Below, in pieces: positions 1 through 7,955 of a stretch of 64,000 nt of DNA (within the stretch, counting starts at the first letter, position 1; every line of letters begins with the position of its first letter). The position numbers and the translations under genes were made by a program. The stretch spans positions 48,002-112,001 of the forward strand of contig NZ_DATGNU010000077.1 in assembly GCF_035306585.1 (NCBI RefSeq), written 5' to 3'. The notes under the pieces were generated by a model, which saw nothing but the letters and a program-made list of their open reading frames with translations, made no database searches and had not been told where the DNA came from. This DNA is from Galbibacter sp035306585 (GTDB lineage: Bacteria; Bacteroidota; Bacteroidia; Flavobacteriales; Flavobacteriaceae).

Positions 1-329
1 AGGAAGCTATTCGTAGAGGAGCTACAGAAGTAGATGCGGTAATTCTGCATACGGAAATTACTCAGTTCAACAGAATGCCTTCCAGGAATCCCTTTTCACT
101 ACTAACAACCATGTTTAGTTTTATGCTGGATCGTATTACATATCAAAACATAAGAATCGGTAAATTCGTAGCCTCTCATAATAATGCCATCATTAACTTT
201 TACTACACCCCAACAGTACTAACGACCAATTCTTTGATATTCGATAAAGAGAAAATGAAAAGTTGGTGGCAAAGTGGTTATGAGTTTGCAAAAATAAAAA
301 ATTCGAATACCAACCAATTGAATGTTTAA
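1..329 (+). CDS. Patatin-like phospholipase family protein, C-terminal part (cut by window edge)
   Basis: The open frame is read from base 3 and has no start inside the window, so only about the last 108 residues are present. They align along their whole length with the end of the next gene: both have a RGAT.VDA.IL segment, then NPFSL, a tyrosine/phenylalanine-rich helix and a closing FxPT..T.NSL.F.K..M..WW block. It is therefore a tandem paralogue of the patatin-like protein at 350-1267. The catalytic Ser and Asp would lie upstream of the window, so activity cannot be judged. The gap to the next gene is 20 bases, so the two are probably co-transcribed. Confidence 0.8.
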   Translation, partial: EAIRRGATEVDAVILHTEITQFNRMPSRNPFSLLTTMFSFMLDRITYQNIRIGKFVASHNNAIINFYYTPTVLTTNSLIFDKEKMKSWWQSGYEFAKIKNSNTNQLNV

Positions 330-349
330 TAAATATAAAACAAAATAGT

Positions 350-1267
350 ATGAGAGCATTGGTGATTTCCGGTGGAGGAAGTAAAGGCGCTTTTGCAGGA
401 GGAGTAGCACAGCATCTTATTGAAGATCAGAAGCGAGAATACGATATGTATCTAGGGACATCCACAGGGAGTCTTTTAATCCCGCTATTGGCTAACAACA
501 GGATAAAAAAGGCTCATGAGATGTACACCAATGTCACACAGCGTAAAATATTTAGTAATAATCCATTTATCGTTCGAAAAAGAGGGGAGAAGGAATATGT
601 AGCGATGAACTATATGAATGTGCTCTGGCAACTTCTAAAGCGAAAGAGAACCTTTGGAGAGAGTAAAAACTTGCGTAAACAAATTCGAAAACATTTTTTA
701 GAAGAAGATTTCGATTTGATTAGAGCGGCAGGTAAGGATGTCATTGTTACGGTCTCCAACCTCTCTAAGAACAGGGTGGAATACAAGTCAATTATGGATT
801 TTGACTATGAAGATTTCTGTGATTGGATTTGGATGTCTTGTAATTATGTTCCCTTTATGTCATTGGCAAAAAAAGATGGTTTCGAGTATGCCGATGGTGG
901 TCTGGGTTGTGTTATTCCTATTCGTGAGGCCATTAAGCGCGGTGCGACTACCGTGGATGCCATTATTCTAGAGACTGAGAATATGGAACACAACAAGGTT
1001 GTTGGTAAAAATCCGTTTTCCTTGATGGTAAACCTATATAGTTTTGTCCTTGACCAATTAGAATCTCGTGATGTCATCGAAGGGAAATTGGCCGCTATGA
1101 ATAAAAATGTGAAACTAAACACTTATTTCACACCAACTAGGCTAACAGAGAACTCCCTTTACTTCAACAAGGATTTAATGCGGCAATGGTGGGCACAAGG
1201 TATAACTTATGCCCAAGATCGTGTAAAGATCGAACAAGATCCGAAACACGTTGGAATGGCTGGTTAG
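350..1267 (+). CDS. Patatin-like phospholipase family protein
   Basis: This is a 305-residue protein of the patatin/RssA type, predicted serine lipid acyl hydrolases with a Ser-Asp dyad. The glycine-rich oxyanion loop GGGSKGAF is at residues 8-15. The nucleophile elbow GTSTG puts the Ser at residue 38, and the Asp of the DG(G) motif (YADGG) is at about residue 182, so the dyad is intact. There is no signal peptide, so it is probably cytoplasmic or peripheral on the inner membrane. It follows the paralogue by 20 bases and converges with the gene at 1273 with almost no gap. Substrate is unknown; phospholipid or acyl-glycerol is inference from the family. Confidence 0.88.
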   Translation: MRALVISGGGSKGAFAGGVAQHLIEDQKREYDMYLGTSTGSLLIPLLANNRIKKAHEMYTNVTQRKIFSNNPFIVRKRGEKEYVAMNYMNVLWQLLKRKRTFGESKNLRKQIRKHFLEEDFDLIRAAGKDVIVTVSNLSKNRVEYKSIMDFDYEDFCDWIWMSCNYVPFMSLAKKDGFEYADGGLGCVIPIREAIKRGATTVDAIILETENMEHNKVVGKNPFSLMVNLYSFVLDQLESRDVIEGKLAAMNKNVKLNTYFTPTRLTENSLYFNKDLMRQWWAQGITYAQDRVKIEQDPKHVGMAG

Positions 1268-1272
1268 ATCTT

Positions 1273-1791
1273 CTATCCTAATAATATTCTAACTTCCTTT
1301 TTGATATACCCAAGAGCGGTCGCTGAAGGGGCTTGTTTTTCCATTAAACGGTTCAGTATGTCCTGGCGAAAATCGTGGGTGTTTTCGGTCTCTTGAGAGG
1401 ATTTTCGAATGAATTGTATGGTGGCGTTTTTCGAGGTTTTAATCACATTCCAACATTCTTCGGTGATATAGATTTGTTGGCTGAGATTGTGTTCAAATTC
1501 CCCATCAATAGCTCGAATTAATTCGAGCTCATAATTTTGTTTATCCATATTCTCGGGGTGAATACGGAGCACTAATTTTGACGGGTTAATGCGCTCTAGA
1601 AATAGCGCCATTCGTTCATAGGCTTGTAACTGCAAAGGAATGGCCGATTTTTGTGTCTCTTTGTGCAATAAAAATCGTCGTCGACCTTCTTCATTTTTCG
1701 TGTGAGCTGAGAAAAAATAATAGGCTACTAAACCTGTAATCACTGCAGGTAAGAGGTAAAAAAGTAATTCGATTATTGTTATTTGGTCCAT
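1273..1791 (-). CDS. Conserved flavobacterial membrane-anchored protein (DUF7935-like)
   Basis: This 172-residue protein has one N-terminal membrane segment (about residues 6-27, ELLFYLLPAVITGLVAYYFF), then a basic stretch and a soluble domain. The rest is rich in charged residues, with an ALFLERINPSKLVLR segment and a C-terminal IKKEVRILLG. I recognise it as the small conserved protein common in Flavobacteriia with no assigned biochemical role; the DUF label is from memory. It sits 21 bases downstream of the glutamate synthase-like gene on the same strand and is probably co-transcribed with it. No catalytic motif is visible. Confidence 0.7.
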   Translation of the reverse strand: MDQITIIELLFYLLPAVITGLVAYYFFSAHTKNEEGRRRFLLHKETQKSAIPLQLQAYERMALFLERINPSKLVLRIHPENMDKQNYELELIRAIDGEFEHNLSQQIYITEECWNVIKTSKNATIQFIRKSSQETENTHDFRQDILNRLMEKQAPSATALGYIKKEVRILLG

Positions 1792-1812
1792 AGATTTATC
1801 ATTGGGGAATTA

Positions 1813-3417
1813 TTAATATCGAACTTGTTTGTTTTTAAATTTAGCCAAGGCACCTTTGGTGGTGTATTGTCCACCTAGGTGTGGGCAGTTTAATGCTTTT
1901 TCCACCCCATCAAAAGGTACAATTACTTTGTTGTATCCATACACATTAGCTAAGGGTTGGGTCAGCATTTTATCACCTAAGTTAATGTCAACATCCTCCA
2001 TAGTCAGCTGAGCTGGATGCTCATATCCACAGGCGTGGGTGATTTCAATAAGTTCTTTTTTGAAGTTTTTGAAATAATAACTCACGCGTTCTGCCTTATC
2101 TTCTATATTGATTCCATTCTGCAACCATTTTTTCTGCGTTGCAACACCACTTGGACAATTATTAGTGTGGCATATTTTGGCTTGAATACAACCAATACTC
2201 ATCATGGCCTCTCGAGCCACGTTTATTAAATCTGCCCCCATGGCAAAGGCCATAGCCGCTTTTGATGGGAACCCTAATTTTCCACTTCCAATAAAGACAA
2301 TGCGTTCTGTGAGCCCTTCGTCTTTAAAAATACGATAGACATCACTAAAGGAATAAATCCAAGGAAGTGATACATGATCCGCAAAACTTGGTGGTGCCGC
2401 ACCTGTTCCTCCTTCACCACCATCGATGGTTATAAAATCAGGACCTTTATTAGTGGATTTCATAATACTAGCAAGTTCTTTCCACTGATCGAGTTTACCT
2501 ATTGCTGCCTTAATTCCAACTGGTAGACCCGTTTTATCCGCAATGCGTTCCACAAGCTCAACCAATTCCTCCAAGGTTTTAAAAGCGGTGTGGTAGGCAG
2601 GTGATAGCACATCCTTTCCAATAGGGACGTGTCTTATTTCTGCAATCTCTTTGGTAATTTTAGATCCCGGTAATACACCACCTTTTCCTGGCTTTGCACC
2701 CTGAGAGAGTTTGATTTCAATGGCGCGTATCTGCGGGTTCTCCTGAACTAACTTAATTAACTTTTCAATTTCAAACTCACCCGCATCATTTCGAACACCA
2801 AAATATCCTGTTCCTATGTGAAAAACGATGTCAGCTCCTTTTTTATGATAAGGCGATAAGCCACCCTCCCCAGTGTTGTGGTATGCATGGGAGAGTGAAC
2901 ATCCAATATTGAGCGATTCGATCGCTCTAGCAGATAGTGATCCAAAACTCATTGCCGATACATTAATTATCGAGGCAGGTCTATAGGGCCTCTTACGCTT
3001 GTTATAAGCACCCATTACTTTGGCACAGGGCAAAAAGTATGGATCCAGCATATTGGGGTGATCATCTTTTATACGATATGGAATCATGGCATTATTAATA
3101 AAGACGTAATGCGCCTGATGAATATCTCTATCGGTTCCAAAACCTTCGTAGTTGTTTTGATTTTTGGCAGAGGCGTATATCCATCCTCTTTCGATACGAT
3201 TAAAGGGGAGTTCTTCTCTATTGTTGGCTACAATATACTGACGTAATTCAGGACCGATACTCTCTAGCATATACCTTAGGTGTCCCACTACAGGGAAGTT
3301 GTGCATAATGGTATGCGTCTTGTTGAAGAAAATATCACGAATGGCTATTAGAGCAAGGACGATGAGTATCCATGCCCACCATGGAATTGTACCTAAGAAT
3401 TCTAAAATTGATTCCAT
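1813..3417 (-). CDS. FMN-binding glutamate synthase family protein, membrane-anchored
   Basis: This is a protein of about 534 residues that resembles the central and FMN-binding domains of the glutamate synthase large subunit, with a TIM-barrel. Visible features are SAMSFGSLS, a GEGGLSPYH segment, the LSQGAKPGKGG motif, DGGEGGTGAAP, and IGSGKLGFPSKAA followed by a cysteine cluster (CIQAKICHTNNCP) fitting an Fe-S site. The N-terminal glutaminase domain of true GltB is missing and is replaced by one membrane helix near residues 10-26 (WWAWILIVLALIAI). The actual reaction is therefore uncertain, because ammonia could not come from glutamine here. ATG at 3417 is preferred over the upstream TTG at 3426. 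Confidence 0.88.
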   Translation of the reverse strand: MESILEFLGTIPWWAWILIVLALIAIRDIFFNKTHTIMHNFPVVGHLRYMLESIGPELRQYIVANNREELPFNRIERGWIYASAKNQNNYEGFGTDRDIHQAHYVFINNAMIPYRIKDDHPNMLDPYFLPCAKVMGAYNKRKRPYRPASIINVSAMSFGSLSARAIESLNIGCSLSHAYHNTGEGGLSPYHKKGADIVFHIGTGYFGVRNDAGEFEIEKLIKLVQENPQIRAIEIKLSQGAKPGKGGVLPGSKITKEIAEIRHVPIGKDVLSPAYHTAFKTLEELVELVERIADKTGLPVGIKAAIGKLDQWKELASIMKSTNKGPDFITIDGGEGGTGAAPPSFADHVSLPWIYSFSDVYRIFKDEGLTERIVFIGSGKLGFPSKAAMAFAMGADLINVAREAMMSIGCIQAKICHTNNCPSGVATQKKWLQNGINIEDKAERVSYYFKNFKKELIEITHACGYEHPAQLTMEDVDINLGDKMLTQPLANVYGYNKVIVPFDGVEKALNCPHLGGQYTTKGALAKFKNKQVRY

Positions 3418-3838
3418 ATTTATCAAACTATAGTTAACTTGTTTTTGTTAGATGACCAATGTAAATTTACTTTAATAACTATGCTATTTGAATGTTTTTA
3501 AACCTTGGTTACTATGCAGCTGAACGCTTTTTTTTCGAATTTAATTGTTTTCCTTTCAAATAGAAATTAAACCGATATATATTTTTGGGAGGAAGAAAAA
3601 ATTCGGTGTCTTTGCCTTAATTTGAGTTTTGTATAACGAGTATCAAACAGCATAAAAAGTGAATTAATTACGGGATAAAATTAGTAATTAATTTGTTGGT
3701 ATTCCAATTAAAGCTGGCAATTATTTTAAAAGAAATAACTACCTGTAGTGTAATGCCTTATGCTAGATGAAAAATCCAAAATGAATGAAAGATCCTTCAT
3801 AAGTACTCATTATAATTAAAGAAGGGGTTGATGAAAAA
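3418..3838. other. Divergent intergenic region between the glutamate synthase-like gene and pcrA
   Basis: About 420 AT-rich bases carry no convincing gene. A TATTTTTG element lies at 3580-3587 on the + strand but lacks a good upstream TTG at the right spacing. A weak imperfect hairpin lies near 3784-3799. No RNA gene or repeat was recognised. Confidence 0.5.
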
Positions 3839-3869
3839 TTGACAAATTCAAAAGTTAGCTGTATTTTTG
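3839..3869 (+). promoter_or_regulatory. Bacteroidota-type promoter for pcrA
   Basis: TTG at 3839-3841 is followed after 20 bases by TATTTTTG at 3862-3869, which matches the Bacteroidota consensus TTG / N19-21 / TAnnTTTG. The transcript would start near 3876, about 40 bases before the TTG start codon of the helicase gene. Confidence 0.65.
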
Positions 3870-3916
3870 AAATGCCTTTTAAGCACTAGGGTCAAACACT
3901 AAAACTCACAGATCGA

Positions 3917-6247
3917 TTGGAAAATTATTTAGCAGAATTGAACGATGCGCAACGAGCGCCAGTATTGCATAAGGATGGAGCATTGATGGTAATCGCAGGG
4001 GCTGGTTCGGGAAAGACACGAGTGTTGACCTATAGGATTGCTTATCTGATGCATAAAGGAGTGGATCCTTTTAATATTCTAGCGTTGACTTTTACAAATA
4101 AGGCGGCACGCGAGATGAAATCTAGAATCGCAAGTATCGTAGGAAATAGTGAGGCTAAGAATCTATGGATGGGGACTTTTCACTCCGTCTTTGCTAAAAT
4201 TTTGCGTTTCGAGGCGGATAAGCTAGGATATCCTAGTAATTTTAGCATATACGATACGCAAGATTCACAACGTCTAATTAATGCCATTATTAAAGAAATG
4301 GGGTTGGATAAAGACGTCTATAAATATAAGCAAGTTCAAAGTAGAATTTCCTCTTATAAGAACAGTTTAATTACCGTTAAAGCGTACTTTAACAATCCAG
4401 AACTTATGGAAGCCGATGCGATGGCTAAGAAGCCGCGGTTAGGAGAAATCTATAATGAATACTGCGAACGCTGTTTCAAAGCTGGAGCCATGGATTTTGA
4501 TGATTTATTGCTAAAAACCAATGAGTTATTAAATCGCTTTCCAGAAGTTCTAATGAAGTATCAAGAACGCTTCAAATACATTTTGGTGGATGAGTACCAG
4601 GATACCAACCATTCCCAATACTTGATTGTTAAAGCATTATCGGATAGATATCAAAATATTTGCGTGGTAGGAGACGACGCCCAGAGCATCTACGCCTTTA
4701 GGGGAGCAAATATAAATAATATTCTCAATTTCCAGAAGGACTACGATGATGTGGCGATGTATCGACTGGAACAAAACTATAGGTCTACCCGTAATATTGT
4801 TCAAGCAGCCAACTCCGTAATTGAAAAAAATAAAAGCCGTCTAGATAAAGTGGTGTGGACCGACAATGATGATGGTAATTTAATTAAAGTACACCGCTCA
4901 CCAACGGATGCTGAAGAGGGACGTTTTGTGGCCTCCACTATTTTTGAGACCAAAATGCAACAACAAATTCACGAAGGAGAGTTTGCGGTGTTGTATAGAA
5001 CTAACTCACAGTCAAGAGCCATTGAGGACGCACTCAGACGTAAAGATATTCCCTATAGGATTTACGGGGGCTTATCCTTTTATCAGCGCAAAGAAATAAA
5101 GGATGTGCTAGCTTATTTAAGGCTGATACTCAATCCAAAGGACGAAGAGGCGCTCATAAGAGTGATTAATTTCCCTTCAAGGGGCATTGGTCAGACCACT
5201 GTTGAGAAGCTTACTGTAGCTGCAAATCATTATAAACGTTCCATTTTTGAGGTCATGGAAAACCTCGATAAAATTGATTTAAAACTCCATTCAGGAACTA
5301 AAAAGCGATTGGATGATTTTATCACCATGATAAAAAGCTTTCAAGTGACTTCACAATCGTTGGATGCCTTCGAATTAACGGCTCAGGTGGTAAAGAACAC
5401 GGGGTTATTTCAATTGTTTAAAAAAGATGGTACGCCAGAGGGTATTACCCGTATGGAAAATGTGGAGGAACTGCTCAATGGTATACAGGATTTTGTCGAG
5501 GGTCAAAAAGAACTCGCAGATGCTACAGGTTCAATTGCAGAATTCATGGAAGATGTCGCCTTAGTAACTGATCTAGATAAAGATACGGGTGATGACGATC
5601 GCGTGGCACTAATGACGATACATTTGGCCAAGGGATTAGAGTTCCCATATGTGTTCATCGTTGGTTTAGAAGAAGATTTGTTTCCCTCGGCCATGAGTAT
5701 GAATACAAGAAGTGAATTAGAAGAGGAACGAAGATTGTTTTATGTGGCCTTAACTCGCGCAGAAAAACAAGCCTATCTGACCTACGCACAAAACAGGTAT
5801 CGATGGGGTAAACTAATTGATGCTGAGCCAAGTCGTTTTATAGAAGAAATTGATGATAAGTATTTGGAATACCTAACCCCACCATTGGATAGTAGTTATC
5901 GTTATAAGCCTTTAATGGATACTGATATTTTTGGGGAGGTGGATAAGAGTAAATTACGTCTTAAAAAACCAGTTGCTTCAACACCACCATCGCATCACAA
6001 GCCCTCTGAAGAGAAGCTCCGAAAACTTAGAAAACTAAAACCAGATCTAGGACAACCATCCTCATCATCCAATTTATTTGATTCAGAGATGACGGTTGGG
6101 ACCTTGGTGGAGCATACGCGTTTCGGTAAAGGTGAGGTATTAAAGCTCGAAGGAGTTGGAAACGATAAGAAAGCTGAAATAAGGTTTGCAAAAGGAGGGA
6201 TAAAGAAGTTGTTGTTGCGTTTTGCCAAATTAGATATCCTAGGCTAG
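3917..6247 (+). CDS. pcrA: UvrD/PcrA-type 3'-5' DNA helicase
   Basis: This 776-residue superfamily 1A helicase unwinds DNA in repair and replication restart. All motifs are seen: Walker A GAGSGKT near residue 30, DEYQDTN (Walker B), VGDDAQSIYAFRGA (motif III), QNYRST (IV), the TIHLAKGLEFP segment (V) and VALTRA (VI). The C-terminus has the Tudor-like FGKGEVL..EG segment typical of PcrA/UvrD. The start is TTG at 3917: an in-frame TAG lies at 3887-3889, there is no ATG between, and the reading MENYLAELNDAQR fits the family N-terminus. A promoter lies directly upstream at 3839-3869. Confidence 0.95.
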   Translation: MENYLAELNDAQRAPVLHKDGALMVIAGAGSGKTRVLTYRIAYLMHKGVDPFNILALTFTNKAAREMKSRIASIVGNSEAKNLWMGTFHSVFAKILRFEADKLGYPSNFSIYDTQDSQRLINAIIKEMGLDKDVYKYKQVQSRISSYKNSLITVKAYFNNPELMEADAMAKKPRLGEIYNEYCERCFKAGAMDFDDLLLKTNELLNRFPEVLMKYQERFKYILVDEYQDTNHSQYLIVKALSDRYQNICVVGDDAQSIYAFRGANINNILNFQKDYDDVAMYRLEQNYRSTRNIVQAANSVIEKNKSRLDKVVWTDNDDGNLIKVHRSPTDAEEGRFVASTIFETKMQQQIHEGEFAVLYRTNSQSRAIEDALRRKDIPYRIYGGLSFYQRKEIKDVLAYLRLILNPKDEEALIRVINFPSRGIGQTTVEKLTVAANHYKRSIFEVMENLDKIDLKLHSGTKKRLDDFITMIKSFQVTSQSLDAFELTAQVVKNTGLFQLFKKDGTPEGITRMENVEELLNGIQDFVEGQKELADATGSIAEFMEDVALVTDLDKDTGDDDRVALMTIHLAKGLEFPYVFIVGLEEDLFPSAMSMNTRSELEEERRLFYVALTRAEKQAYLTYAQNRYRWGKLIDAEPSRFIEEIDDKYLEYLTPPLDSSYRYKPLMDTDIFGEVDKSKLRLKKPVASTPPSHHKPSEEKLRKLRKLKPDLGQPSSSSNLFDSEMTVGTLVEHTRFGKGEVLKLEGVGNDKKAEIRFAKGGIKKLLLRFAKLDILG

Positions 6248-6273
6248 GAACCATAAGATGGATTTCATACCTA

Positions 6274-6735
6274 TTAGTTATTAAAAGACTTTTTAATACG
6301 ATCCAGGTGACGCTTGTTATCGCGATCCTTAATCGTTTCTCTTTTATCGTATAACTTTTTACCCTTGGCTAGTGCTATTTCCATTTTAGCCAACCCACGG
6401 TCATTGACAAAAAGTCGTAGAGGAACAATGGTAAGTCCAGAGACTTTTACTTCTTTATGCCATTTTTTAAGCTCACGTTTGTTGAGCAGTAATTTGCGTT
6501 CACTTTTAGGACGATGATTGAAATGAGTAGCATGAGAGTACTCCTCTACGGTCATATTAATTACAAATAGTTCACCCTTGTCATTAAATTCACAGAAACT
6601 CTCTGTAATTGAAGCGCGCCCGAGACGGATAGATTTTATTTCAGTGCCAGATAATACGATTCCTGCGATGTAGGTATCAAGAATTTCGTATTCAAAGCGA
6701 GCTCTTTTGTTCTTTATGTTAATGTGCTGATTCAT
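6274..6735 (-). CDS. smpB: SsrA-binding protein SmpB
   Basis: This protein of about 153 residues binds the tRNA-like domain of tmRNA and delivers it to stalled ribosomes for trans-translation. The OB-fold signature is visible: NKRARFEYEILD..IAGIVLSGTEIKS near the start, then RLGRASITESFC. The basic C-terminal tail has KLYDKRETIKDRD, the part that acts as a codon mimic in the mRNA channel. ATG at 6735 is preferred over a TTG nine bases upstream. It converges with pcrA with a 26-base gap. The tmRNA gene itself was not seen in the window. Confidence 0.95.
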   Translation of the reverse strand: MNQHINIKNKRARFEYEILDTYIAGIVLSGTEIKSIRLGRASITESFCEFNDKGELFVINMTVEEYSHATHFNHRPKSERKLLLNKRELKKWHKEVKVSGLTIVPLRLFVNDRGLAKMEIALAKGKKLYDKRETIKDRDNKRHLDRIKKSFNN

Positions 6736-6822
6736 CCAGGGCAAATGTAAAAAAAGTTTTACGATTCTTTAAAGCAAGTTGGATGAATTAAATTGAAATA
6801 TGGTCACTGTTGTTAAATGTGA

Positions 6823-6830
6823 TATATTTG
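6823..6830 (+). promoter_or_regulatory. Probable -7 promoter element of the lipoprotein gene
   Basis: TATATTTG matches the Bacteroidota -7 element TAnnTTTG exactly and lies 21 bases before ATG 6852. No well-spaced upstream TTG was found. Its position rules against a longer reading of the gene starting at 6810. Confidence 0.45.
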
Positions 6831-6851
6831 AATATTCAAATTAAATCAACC

Positions 6852-7598
6852 ATGATCAGAACATATTTGCTTCTACTGTCTTTAGTGGTCTTAATAATCA
6901 GTTGTACTTCACATCCAACGGCGGACCAGATTATAGACAGGGCTATTGATAGGGCTGGAGGTTCACAATACAATCATAGGAAAATCAGTTTTGAATTTAG
7001 AGGTAAAACCTATATTTCTTGCCGAGAGGATGGCTTGTTCTATTTAAAACGTATTACAGATGATTCCATTTATGTGGTAGATATACTTTCCAACAATGGT
7101 TTTAAAAGAATTGTCGATGGGCAACAAGTCGTACTAGCCGATACAACCATGGCCTCTTATGCCAACAGCGTTAACTCTGTACATTACTTTGCTTACCTTC
7201 CTTATGGTTTAATCAGTGAGGCAGTAAATAAAGAACTTTTAGGAGAAGTGATGATAAAAAACAAACCCTATTATAAGATCAAAGTATGGTTTAATGAACA
7301 AGGAGGAGGGGAGGATTACGAAGACATCTTTGTATACTGGATCGAAAAAGAGAATTACCAGATGGATTATCTAGCATATAAGTTTCATGTCAATGGTGGA
7401 GGGATGCGCTTTAGAGAGGCGTACAACAAAAGAGAAATTGGAGGGATTACCTTTGTGGATTATAACAATTTCAAGCCTAAAGACAATACGGTTTCACTGT
7501 TTGATCTTGATAGTTTATTTAAGCAGAATAATTTAGCGTTATTATCTACAATCGAATTAGAGAACCTGCGTGTGGAGAAGGTCGATTGTACGTTTTAA
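6852..7598 (+). CDS. Predicted lipoprotein, DUF6503-like
   Basis: This protein of 248 residues has a lipoprotein signal peptide: MIRTYLLLLSLVVLIISC, with the lipobox cysteine at residue 18 followed by TS. The mature part starts with a helical ADQIIDRAIDRAGG segment, common in a flavobacterial family annotated as DUF6503, and continues as beta-rich sequence with many Tyr and Asp residues. It is likely anchored in the outer or inner membrane and faces the periplasm. It resembles LolA/LppX-like beta sheets, but that is a guess. The start is at 6852 because the -7 element at 6823-6830 lies between it and the only earlier in-frame start. Confidence 0.75.
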   Translation: MIRTYLLLLSLVVLIISCTSHPTADQIIDRAIDRAGGSQYNHRKISFEFRGKTYISCREDGLFYLKRITDDSIYVVDILSNNGFKRIVDGQQVVLADTTMASYANSVNSVHYFAYLPYGLISEAVNKELLGEVMIKNKPYYKIKVWFNEQGGGEDYEDIFVYWIEKENYQMDYLAYKFHVNGGGMRFREAYNKREIGGITFVDYNNFKPKDNTVSLFDLDSLFKQNNLALLSTIELENLRVEKVDCTF

Positions 7599-7955
7599 TT
7601 TCAATAATTTTTAGCCTCAAGTAGCAGGCCTCAGAGATGAGGCAGGAAATATCCATGCTAGTACTTACCGCTTTATAAGTAGTCGTATTTTCCAAACTTT
7701 TTAACTTCACTTAAGGAAAAGTCCATCGCCTTAAAGGAAATTACTACCCTTTCGCATTATTATTTTCATATTACTTAATTGTTATATGTGATTTGATTTT
7801 ATTTTCTAACCGTGCATTTCATCGAAAATATCGGTTTTTAATCGATTATTATTTTTTTGTTTATATATTTGTTATAAGCAAAATCATTGATGTTTATTGG
7901 TTTTGTTGATAGGAGTATCATTTTTTAAGAAGTCCCATTTTTAAATTAACTACTT
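7599..7955 (+). other. Intergenic region upstream of the T9SS surface protein
   Basis: A short perfect hairpin (GCCTCA, loop GAGA, TGAGGC) lies at 7628-7643 without a following T-run. TATATTTG at 7864-7871 fits the -7 element for the gene at 7956, but no TTG lies at the proper distance upstream. No gene was seen. Confidence 0.4.

Noticed and set aside
7628..7643. Hairpin GCCTCA-GAGA-TGAGGC as a terminator of the lipoprotein gene
   Set aside because: Only 6 bp and no T-run follows, so it cannot be called a terminator with confidence.
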